Positions 8,229-15,012 of a stretch of 34,618 nt of DNA are shown in pieces (position 1 is the first letter of the stretch; every line of letters starts with the position of its first letter). The notes below the pieces were generated by a model that was not told where the DNA came from, searched no databases, and saw only the letters and a program-made list of their open reading frames with translations. The stretch lies in NCBI GenBank assembly GCA_009377535.1, contig WHTV01000041.1:1-34618 (forward strand), in the 5' to 3' direction. The position numbers and the translations under genes are program-made. This DNA comes from Kiloniellaceae bacterium (GTDB lineage: Bacteria; Pseudomonadota; Alphaproteobacteria; Kiloniellales; Kiloniellaceae).

Positions 8229-9587
8229 TCAGGCCTGCAGCAGCGGCCGCAGCGCCCGCATGTCGTCCAGAGTCTCCAGGCCGCGCAGCGCGGCGATCAG
8301 CTGCTCCGTCTGGCCGGCGCCCAGCACCGGGGCCATGAGGTCGCGCGCCTTCTCCTCCACCTGGGCTTCCGACATCGGGTTGTCCGGCGTGCCGAGCACC
8401 GCACGCGTGCGGTGGCTGAGCCGGCGTCCATCGGCGCAGTCGATCTCGATGATGGCCTGGCGGGCGGGGCGCGCCGCCGTCAACTCGGCGCTGGGGATCG
8501 CCTCGATGCGCCGGCGCAGCGCGAGCACCGCCGGATCCTGCATTCGCTGATGGTCGTGCGAGGAGGCAAAGCTGAGTCTGCCGTCCACCAGGGTCAGCGC
8601 CAGCAAGTGCTGCAAGCAGACGTCCGGCATGTCGCGGTCGTTCACGATCGTGAAGCGGTCGTCCGGCGTGATCGCGCGCAGCTTCGCCACGTCGGCCGGC
8701 TCCAGCGCGTGCGCCTCCATCAACGCGGTCAGCGAGTCGAGCGCCGCCTGGATCGGCGAGCCGACGCACCATTTCTTGATCGAGGCGGCGAGGATCTCGT
8801 AGCGGCTGCCGAGGCCCTCGGCGAGGGCTTCCGGCCGCGCGTCCTCGGCGAAGGCGGAGAGATAGGAGAAGTCGCCGGTGAGACTCCCCGGCACGCCGCT
8901 GGCGCCGGAGGCGACGAAGAGCGCCGCGAAGGTGCCGTTGCGGGCACCCATGCCGCCGAAGTCGAAAGCCTTCTCGACGTGTTCCGAGTCGCGCTGCCAG
9001 TAAGCGATGCCGGAAGCCTGCTGGGTGGCGTAGGACAGCAGGTACTCGCACTGCCGCGCGTCGAGCCCGGCCAGCGCGCCGGCCGCCGCCGCGGCGCCGA
9101 AGTTGGCGCCCAGGCAGTGGGTGCTGTGGGTGCCGCTGCGCGGGCCTGAGAAGCCGAGCGCCAGGGTGGCGCGGGCGCCGATGTCGTAGCCGAGGGTCAC
9201 CGCTCTCAGCAGCGCCGCACCGCCGAGGCCGCGCGCCTCGGCGACCGCCAGCGCCGCCGGCACCACTGCGCAGCCGGGGTGGAAGCGCCCGCCGAGATGG
9301 GAATCATCGGTCTCGTCGCCGTGCGCCGCCATGGCATTGGCGAAGGCGGCGTTTACCGCCGTGGTGACGATGCCGGTGCCCGGCAGGCAGGCCTCTTCAC
9401 GGCCGCCCTGCCCGGCGACGAAGGCGGCGCCGAGGCGCCCCGCCTTCAGCCGAGCGCCGCTGACGATGGCGGCGAGGCTGTCGAGCAGGTGGAGGCGGGC
9501 GCGCAGCGCGACCTCGCCCGGCAGTGGCGCCGTTGCCGCCGCGGCGATGTGCGCGGCAACCCGCGCCGTGATGGACCCTTTGTGCAT
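8229..9587 (-). CDS. MmgE/PrpD family protein (copy C, divergent)
   Basis: This protein of 452 residues is a more distant member of the MmgE/PrpD family. The N-terminal LHLLDSLAAIVSG and AAHGDETDDSHLGGRFHPG stretches give the family away, followed by KAFDFGGMGARNG and IKKWCVGSPIQAALD at the places of the catalytic loops. The WTKRxHPG motif of copies A and B is absent, so the substrate or reaction probably differs. ATG 9587 is preceded by a strong AGGAGG with seven bases between. It is transcribed divergently from the transporter genes and shares the control region that contains operator-like site B. Confidence 0.88.
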   Translation of the reverse strand: MHKGSITARVAAHIAAAATAPLPGEVALRARLHLLDSLAAIVSGARLKAGRLGAAFVAGQGGREEACLPGTGIVTTAVNAAFANAMAAHGDETDDSHLGGRFHPGCAVVPAALAVAEARGLGGAALLRAVTLGYDIGARATLALGFSGPRSGTHSTHCLGANFGAAAAAGALAGLDARQCEYLLSYATQQASGIAYWQRDSEHVEKAFDFGGMGARNGTFAALFVASGASGVPGSLTGDFSYLSAFAEDARPEALAEGLGSRYEILAASIKKWCVGSPIQAALDSLTALMEAHALEPADVAKLRAITPDDRFTIVNDRDMPDVCLQHLLALTLVDGRLSFASSHDHQRMQDPAVLALRRRIEAIPSAELTAARPARQAIIEIDCADGRRLSHRTRAVLGTPDNPMSEAQVEEKARDLMAPVLGAGQTEQLIAALRGLETLDDMRALRPLLQA

Positions 9588-9637
9588 CGCTCGTCCTCCT
9601 ATTGCCCCTGCCGTCTGCCGGCTGGGCATTGGTAAAT

Positions 9638-9654
9638 TGTCGGCAATTGACAAT
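9638..9654. promoter_or_regulatory. Operator-like site B between MmgE copy C and the transporter operon
   Basis: Within a 19-bp inverted repeat (ATTGTC, seven bases, GACAAT; 9636-9654) lies the 17-bp sequence shared with site A. A perfect TTGACA (9647-9652) overlaps the right half and could be the -35 box for the rightward transporter operon. An ACAAAT at 9671 is only a weak -10 candidate. Its position between divergent genes and its match to site A suggest one regulator controls both sides of the catabolic block. Confidence 0.6.
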
Positions 9655-9748
9655 CCAGTGCGAAGTTGGGACAAATGAGCCAACGAAGCTGTCGAGGCCC
9701 TCACTACGTTGCGGCGCGGGGCCAACGACTCTACACGGGAGGAAAAAG

Positions 9749-10714
9749 ATGAAATCCGGACTCCGAAATCTTGCTGCTTCTGTCGCCGTCACGGCCTTGC
9801 TGGCCGGCGCCGGCCAGGCGGCCGCACAGAGCTACCCGATCGACACCGTCACCCTGGTCACCCATTCCAAGGCCGGCGGCGGCACCGACGTTTTTCTGCG
9901 CGAGATGACCAAGTATCTCGGCAAGCACATGGGCGCCAACTTCGTCGTGGAGAACGTGCAGGGCGGCAGCGGCGCCAAGGCGATGGCCAAGCTCGCGACC
10001 TCGCCGGCCGACGGCTCGATCTTCTATGGCACCACGCCGACCTACATCAACACCTCGCTGCTGAGCGCGCCAGACTACACCTACAAGGATCTGTCGCCGG
10101 TCACCAATGTGTTCCTCGACCCACAGATCGTCTACGTGCGCGCTTCGAGCCCCTTCAAGACCCTCGCCGAGGTGGTGGAGAAGGCCAAAGCCGAACCCAA
10201 CTCTGTGAAATTCGGCGTCACCACGCCTGGCTCCCTCGACCGCCAGGTGATGGAGAAGTTCAAGGCGATCACCGGCGTCGAAGCGCCGGTCATCACCCAT
10301 GACGGCGGCGGCGAGTTGCTGATCAGCGTGCTGAACGGCACCGTCGACCTCGGCATCGGCGAGATCCAGGAGCTCTCGGCTCAGCTCGAGGCCAAGGAGG
10401 TGCGCCTTATCGCCACCTATACCGAGGAGCGCCTGGAGCAGTTCTCCAACGTGCCGACCGCGCAAGAGCAGGGCATCGACCTGGTAGTCAACAAGTTCCG
10501 CGGCATCGCCGGCCCAAAGGACCTGCCGAACGAGATCTACGCCAAGTGGGAAGAGGGCATCCAATCGGTCCTGAAGGATCCCGAGTTCCAGGACTGGTAT
10601 CGCGCCCAGAGCCTGGTGCCGGAGTTCATGCCGCACGCCGAGTATACCAAGTTCATCGACGAGTTCGCCGAGGAACAGCAGGTCTTCTTCAAGCAGTACG
10701 GCATCACCGACTGA
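9749..10714 (+). CDS. tctC: Tripartite tricarboxylate transporter substrate-binding receptor (TctC/Bug family)
   Basis: The 321-residue protein starts with a Sec signal peptide (MKSGLRNLAASVAVTALLAG, cleavage near AAAQS). The mature part opens YPIDTVTLVTHSKAGGGTD, the typical ligand-loop start of Bug-family periplasmic receptors, and length fits. Bug proteins bind carboxylates and other small molecules and hand them to TctAB. ATG 9749 follows GGGAGGAAAAAG. Two membrane-subunit genes come next, then an MmgE/PrpD gene, so the imported ligand is probably processed by these proteins. The ligand cannot be inferred. Confidence 0.93.
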   Translation: MKSGLRNLAASVAVTALLAGAGQAAAQSYPIDTVTLVTHSKAGGGTDVFLREMTKYLGKHMGANFVVENVQGGSGAKAMAKLATSPADGSIFYGTTPTYINTSLLSAPDYTYKDLSPVTNVFLDPQIVYVRASSPFKTLAEVVEKAKAEPNSVKFGVTTPGSLDRQVMEKFKAITGVEAPVITHDGGGELLISVLNGTVDLGIGEIQELSAQLEAKEVRLIATYTEERLEQFSNVPTAQEQGIDLVVNKFRGIAGPKDLPNEIYAKWEEGIQSVLKDPEFQDWYRAQSLVPEFMPHAEYTKFIDEFAEEQQVFFKQYGITD

Positions 10715-10745
10715 GGCGTGAGCAGGACGGAAGAGGGAAGGCAGT

Positions 10746-11258
10746 ATGACCCGGGACGCCTGGATCGGTGTTGTCGTCCTCGGCTGCGCTGTTCTCTATT
10801 GGCTGGGGGCTGACGGCATTCGCGTCAGTCCCCTCGATGACCCCGTCGGCGCCGGCGGCCTGCCCAAGGCCCTGGCCTACGCCCTCGGCGGCCTCGCCGT
10901 TCTGCTAATCGTCCGCAGCCTGGCGCTGAAGCGGGTGGCTGCCGGCAAGCCGGCCGCCGCAGCAGAGGCGCCGGCGGAGGCAAGCGGCCCCTCCGTCCTG
11001 CGGCGGCATCTGCGCGCGCTCGGCATGCTGGCGCTTGGCGTCGGCTACCTGCTGGTGGTTCCCTACCTCGGCTATACCCTTTCGATCATCGGCTTGGTGT
11101 TGGCGGCCTCCCTCTACATCGGCGCCAGCTTCGGCGCCAAGACCCTCGCCATTGCCGGCCTCGGCGGCGTGTTGTTCTACCTGCTCTTCGTCCAGTTCCT
11201 CCACATCCCGCTCCCGCCCGGCATCTGGCCGGACCTGCTCCGGTCGCTGCAGGGCTGA
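10746..11258 (+). CDS. tctB: Tripartite tricarboxylate transporter small membrane subunit (TctB)
   Basis: A 170-residue protein with four predicted membrane helices (about residues 5-22, 40-58, 98-116, 122-160) and a hydrophilic Ala/Pro-rich loop (about 65-90) between helices two and three. This is the layout of TctB, the poorly conserved small subunit of TTT systems. It sits between the receptor and the large subunit as in typical operons. AGGGAAGGCAGT precedes ATG 10746. Assignment rests on topology and position more than on motifs. Confidence 0.9.
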   Translation: MTRDAWIGVVVLGCAVLYWLGADGIRVSPLDDPVGAGGLPKALAYALGGLAVLLIVRSLALKRVAAGKPAAAAEAPAEASGPSVLRRHLRALGMLALGVGYLLVVPYLGYTLSIIGLVLAASLYIGASFGAKTLAIAGLGGVLFYLLFVQFLHIPLPPGIWPDLLRSLQG

Positions 11259-11286
11259 ATTCGGCGGCAACAAGGTTTCTCCCGTC

Positions 11287-12810
11287 ATGGAAGGTCTCAG
11301 CTACGCCTGGCAGGCATTGACCACGACACCGGCCGTCTTCGCGGCCATGGGCGGGGTGGTCTGGGGCATCCTCGGCGGCGCGCTGCCGGGCATCTCGCCC
11401 TCGATCGCCATGGCCCTGCTGCTGCCCTTCACCTACACCATGGATCCGATCCCGGCGATCGTCATGCTGGCGTCGACCTACGTCGGCGCGGAGTACGGCG
11501 GCTCCATCCCGGCGATCCTGATCCGCACGCCGGGCACCAACGCCGCGGCGGCCACCGCCATCGACGGCTATGAGATGCAGAAGCAGGGCCGCGGCGGCGA
11601 GGCGCTCGGCATCTCTCTGGTTTCCGGCGTCATCGGCGGCCTCATCGGCCTGTTCTTCCTGGTCGCTCTCACCAAGCCGCTGGCCCAGGTCGCCCTGCTC
11701 TTCACGCCGCCGGCCTACTTCGCCCTCGGCATTCTCGGCCTCAGCGTGATCGCCTCGCTGTCGAGCGGCTCGCTCATCAAGGGCCTGATGGCCGGGATCA
11801 TCGGCCTGATGATCGCCGCCATCGGCACCGACCCGATTTCCGGCGTCAGCCGCTTCACCTACGGCAGCCCGGAGCTGATGAACGGCGTCCCCTTCATCCT
11901 GGTGATGGTCGGCGTCTTCGCGGTCAGCGAGCTGCTGGTGCAGGCGGGCAAGCCGGAATGGAACAAGGCGGGCGAGGGCGAGGTGCAGACCCGCATCAAA
12001 CTGCCGAGCCTCGCCATGCTCAAGCGGCTGCGCAAGCCGCAGATGATCGGGAGCGCCATCGGCCTGTTCGAGGGCTGCATGCCGGGCGCCGGCGGCTCCA
12101 TCGCCGCCTTCATGTCCTACAACGAGGCGCGGCGCTGGTCGAAGCATCCGGAGGAGTTCGGCAAGGGCTCGCCCGAGGCGGTCGCCGCGCCGGAGTGCGC
12201 CAACAACACGGTCGCCGGCACCGCCCTGGTGCCGATGCTGAGCTTCGGCATTCCCGGCTCCAACTCCACGGCGATCCTGCTCGGCGGCCTGCTGATCCAC
12301 GGCCTGCAGCCGGGCCCGCTGCTGTTCGAGAAGCACCCGGACTTCGTCTACGGCCTGTTCGGCGGCCTGCTGGTCGCCAACGCCTCGCTGTTCTTCATCG
12401 GCATGCTGGTGCTGACGCCGGCGATCTGGCTGGTCAACCGGCCGAAGCCCTACCTGATGGCGGCCATCTACGCCCTCATCTTCTCGGGCATCTACTCGAT
12501 CGACCACAGCCTCTTCGACCTCTATCTGGTGCTCCTCGCCGGTGCCGTCGGCTACGTCATGCGCCTCTGCGGCTTCCCCTTCCTGCCGCTGGTGCTGGGA
12601 CTGGTGCTCGGCTACATGATCGAGGCCAACTACCGCCGCTCGCTGCTGCTGACCGGCGGCGACCACATGGTCTTCCTGCAGGATCCCGTCGCCCTCGGCC
12701 TGCTGATCACCGCGCTGGTCTTCGTGGTCGGCTCGGCCTGGCGCGACATCCGCAGCGCCCGGCGCAAGGCTACGGGGGGCGATGGCGAGGGCGGCGAGGT
12801 CAGGCCATGA
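11287..12810 (+). CDS. tctA: Tripartite tricarboxylate transporter large membrane subunit (TctA)
   Basis: The 507-residue protein has about twelve membrane segments and the hallmark TctA stretches: WGILGGALPGISPSIAMALL near the start, YVGAEYGGSIPAILIRTPGT at about residue 75, and PECANNTVAGTALVPMLSFG with GIPGSNSTAILLGGL in the second half. These glycine/proline loops are believed to form the substrate path. Its stop overlaps the ATG of the next MmgE/PrpD gene by four bases, so import and first processing step are translationally coupled. ATG 11287 is preferred over the upstream frame, which reads through tctB. Confidence 0.95.
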   Translation: MEGLSYAWQALTTTPAVFAAMGGVVWGILGGALPGISPSIAMALLLPFTYTMDPIPAIVMLASTYVGAEYGGSIPAILIRTPGTNAAAATAIDGYEMQKQGRGGEALGISLVSGVIGGLIGLFFLVALTKPLAQVALLFTPPAYFALGILGLSVIASLSSGSLIKGLMAGIIGLMIAAIGTDPISGVSRFTYGSPELMNGVPFILVMVGVFAVSELLVQAGKPEWNKAGEGEVQTRIKLPSLAMLKRLRKPQMIGSAIGLFEGCMPGAGGSIAAFMSYNEARRWSKHPEEFGKGSPEAVAAPECANNTVAGTALVPMLSFGIPGSNSTAILLGGLLIHGLQPGPLLFEKHPDFVYGLFGGLLVANASLFFIGMLVLTPAIWLVNRPKPYLMAAIYALIFSGIYSIDHSLFDLYLVLLAGAVGYVMRLCGFPFLPLVLGLVLGYMIEANYRRSLLLTGGDHMVFLQDPVALGLLITALVFVVGSAWRDIRSARRKATGGDGEGGEVRP

Positions 12811-14312
12811 AACTGCACGACGTCCGCGTCCAGCGGCCGGGCAACCGCCTGGCCAAGGAAGTCCAGCTCGCCTGGAAGATCGCTGCGGCGGCCGCCGATC
12901 CGGCACCGCTCGACGACGCGGCCGCCGCGATGGCGGTGAATCGCATCATCGACGACCACGCCGTGGCGCTGGCCGCCATCAACAGGGCGCCGGTGGTGGC
13001 GGCGCGGGGCCAGGCCCTGGCGCACCCGCGCCTCGGCGGCGCCACCCTGCTGGGCGTGCCCGCGGACCGCCGCTTCGACTGCTCCTGGGCCGCCTACGCC
13101 AATGCCACGGCGATCCGCGAGCTGGATTTCAACGACAGCTTCTTCGCCGAGGACTCGAGCCATCCGGGCGACACGATCGCCCCGCTGATCGCCGTCGCCC
13201 AGCAGAAGAACCTTGCGGGCGCCGATCTGCTGCGCGGCATCGTCACCGCCTATGAGGTCCAGGTCGATCTGGTGAAGGGCATCGCCCTCATTCCCTACCG
13301 CATCGACCATGTGGCGCACCTCGGTCCGGCGGTCGCCGCCGGCATCGGCGCCATGCTGCGCCTCGATGCCGCGACGCTCTACCAAGCGGTGAACCTGGCG
13401 GCGCACCTCTCCGTGTCCACCCGGCAGATCCGCAAAGGTACGATCTCATCCTACAAGGCGAATGCGCCCGGACACGTCGGCCAGGTCGCCATCGCCGCCG
13501 TCGACCGCGCGCTGCGCGGTGAGACCAGCCCGGCGCCGATCTACGAGGGCGACTACGGCATCATCGCCATCCTGCTGGGCGGTCCCGAGGCGGTCTTCCG
13601 GGTGCCGCTGCCGGAGGCCGGCGAGCCGAAGCGGGCGATTCTCGAGACCTACCCCAAGGAGCATTCCGCCGGCTACCACGGCCAGGCGCTCGTCGATCTC
13701 GCCTTCCGCCTGCGCGCGAAGATCCCCGACCTCGAGGCGGTCGCGGAGATCGTGCTGCACACCAAGCGGCTGACCCATTTGGTGATGGGCTCCGGCGCCG
13801 GCGATCCGGAGAAATGGGATCCCAGGGCGAGTCGCGAGACGCTTGATCACTCCATCATGTACATCTTCGCCGTCGCCCTGCAGGACGGGCGTTGGGACCA
13901 CGAGGCAAGCTACGCGCCCGAGCGCGCCGCACGCCCCGACACCGTCCGCCTGTGGCGCAAGGTGCGCACGGTCGAGGACCCGGAGTGGACGCAGCGCTTC
14001 ACGGAGCCGGCGCCGCTCGACAAGGATCATGGCGCGCGCGTGGTGGTCACCTTCAAGGATGGCAGCAGGTTGGAGGAGGAGATCGCCGTCGCCGACGCAC
14101 ATCCGCGAGGCGCCCGGCCCTTCGCCCGCGAGGATTACATCAGGAAGTTCCGCAGCCTCACCGAGGGACAGGTCGAGGCGGCGGAGGTCGAGCGCTTCCT
14201 TGCGGCGGCTGCCGGCCTTGCCGAAGGCCGCACCGGCGAGCTCGGCGAGGTGACGATCGCCCTTCCCGCACCCAAGCTGGTGCAGCCGGTGCCGAGCGGC
14301 CTGTTCGACTGA
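12807..14312 (+). CDS. MmgE/PrpD family protein, 2-methylcitrate dehydratase-like
   Basis: At 501 residues this is the longest of the four family members and the one closest to true PrpD: AAYANATAIRELDFNDSFF and SSHPGDTIAPLIAVAQ near residues 90-130, IRKGTISSYKANAPGHVGQ at about 210 and TYPKEHSAGYHGQALVDLAF at about 280. PrpD removes water from 2-methylcitrate. However no prpB, prpC or acnD accompanies it, so a methylcitrate cycle is not implied. ATGA overlap with tctA links it to the transporter. It may act on a tricarboxylate or a related acid; the exact substrate is open. Confidence 0.9.
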   Translation: MKLHDVRVQRPGNRLAKEVQLAWKIAAAAADPAPLDDAAAAMAVNRIIDDHAVALAAINRAPVVAARGQALAHPRLGGATLLGVPADRRFDCSWAAYANATAIRELDFNDSFFAEDSSHPGDTIAPLIAVAQQKNLAGADLLRGIVTAYEVQVDLVKGIALIPYRIDHVAHLGPAVAAGIGAMLRLDAATLYQAVNLAAHLSVSTRQIRKGTISSYKANAPGHVGQVAIAAVDRALRGETSPAPIYEGDYGIIAILLGGPEAVFRVPLPEAGEPKRAILETYPKEHSAGYHGQALVDLAFRLRAKIPDLEAVAEIVLHTKRLTHLVMGSGAGDPEKWDPRASRETLDHSIMYIFAVALQDGRWDHEASYAPERAARPDTVRLWRKVRTVEDPEWTQRFTEPAPLDKDHGARVVVTFKDGSRLEEEIAVADAHPRGARPFAREDYIRKFRSLTEGQVEAAEVERFLAAAAGLAEGRTGELGEVTIALPAPKLVQPVPSGLFD

Positions 14313-14319
14313 GATCCTG

Positions 14320-14690
14320 CCCTGTTCCTTGATGACAGGCTTGACGGAGTAGCTGTCTGGCTGATGCAGCTCGCCGCCCCTGGCCCGGCCGGGCGTCTTG
14401 ACCACGTGCCCCGCGGCGGCTGCCTTCGCGTCCCTGCCGGGGCCGATGTCGTCGGCCGACAGGAGCTCGCAGAGCCGGCCCTTGCCGTCGACCACCAGCA
14501 GGCGGTCGTGGGCGCCCCGCTGCATGAGTGTCCGCGCCGTCTCGACGCTCTCATCAGCGCGGCAGAAGGCGACCTCCGCGGGCATGTGGTCGCGCACCGC
14601 GCTCTCGGCGAGGCCGTTGTTAGGAAGTTGGCTGACGTTGTTGGCGCAGAGCTTCAGGCCGAGGAGTATGAGGACGACAAAGCGTAAGTC
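14320..14690 (-). pseudogene. Remnant of a CBS-domain protein
   Basis: In the minus frame through GTG 14597 one reads VRDHMPAEVAFCRADESVET, then LMQRGAHDRLLVVDGKGRLC and ELLSADDI, which follows the CBS-domain pattern (disordered start, helix, HDRLLVVD strand, final S-x-x-DI helix). The frame has no stop where such a protein should end and runs on into the antisense of the PrpD gene. Upstream a hydrophobic stretch (FVVLILLGLKL) continues the frame to about 14690 with no convincing start. I read it as a gene truncated at its 3' end by the arrival of the transporter/MmgE block. Confidence 0.55.
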
Positions 14691-15012
14691 CGGCTCGCAC
14701 TGCGGTCTCGGCGGAAGCGAATCGGCCTGTTCGACTGGTCAATTCTGTTCTGCCGTCGGCTATTCGATCATCGGGGCTTCCCGCCACGCAGTCATCCGGT
14801 CCAGCCCTGGGGGTAGCGCGTAGTTCCGACGGTGAGGTGTCAACGACCACGACGAATTACCCCGCGGACAAAGTCGTGGACCAAGCAGAGGGCTCGAAAT
14901 CGACCGCCAGCAACCAATGCCATCGCCACGGAGGTTGTCGGAAGTTCCGACAACTAGAGCAGTGTTGCGACTGACTGTATCGGCTTCCACTATACCGGAC
15001 TGAAACAGGCCA
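14691..15012. other. Gene-free spacer with a perfect palindrome
   Basis: I find no frame with recognisable protein features in these 320 bases. Short open frames exist on both strands but have no plausible family match. The stretch contains the long palindrome annotated at 14934-14954 and a partial copy of one of its arms (AGTTCCGAC at 14822-14830). It lies between the CBS remnant and the end of the recombinase gene, so it may be the outer edge of the mobile element. Confidence 0.5.
14934..14954. repeat. Perfect 21-bp inverted repeat
   Basis: GTTGTCGGAA and TTCCGACAAC are exact reverse complements separated by a single G (14944). There is no T-run after it, so it is a poor terminator. It sits 58 bases beyond the recombinase stop codon. 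A protein-binding site (recombinase, regulator) is more likely than an RNA hairpin. Function unknown. Confidence 0.75.

Noticed and set aside
11086-12906. 606-codon minus-strand frame opposite tctA
   Set aside because: Composition is Arg/Asp/Gln-rich shadow of GC-rich membrane-protein codons; tctA on the other strand has all family motifs.
12807-14312. A methylcitrate (propionate) cycle
   Set aside because: Only a PrpD-like gene is present; no prpB, prpC or acnD in the window and four family members argue for another pathway.
13446-14597. Long minus-strand frame of 383 codons over the PrpD gene
   Set aside because: Beyond the first ~90 codons (CBS remnant) it is the antisense of a well-supported PrpD gene and has no domain features.
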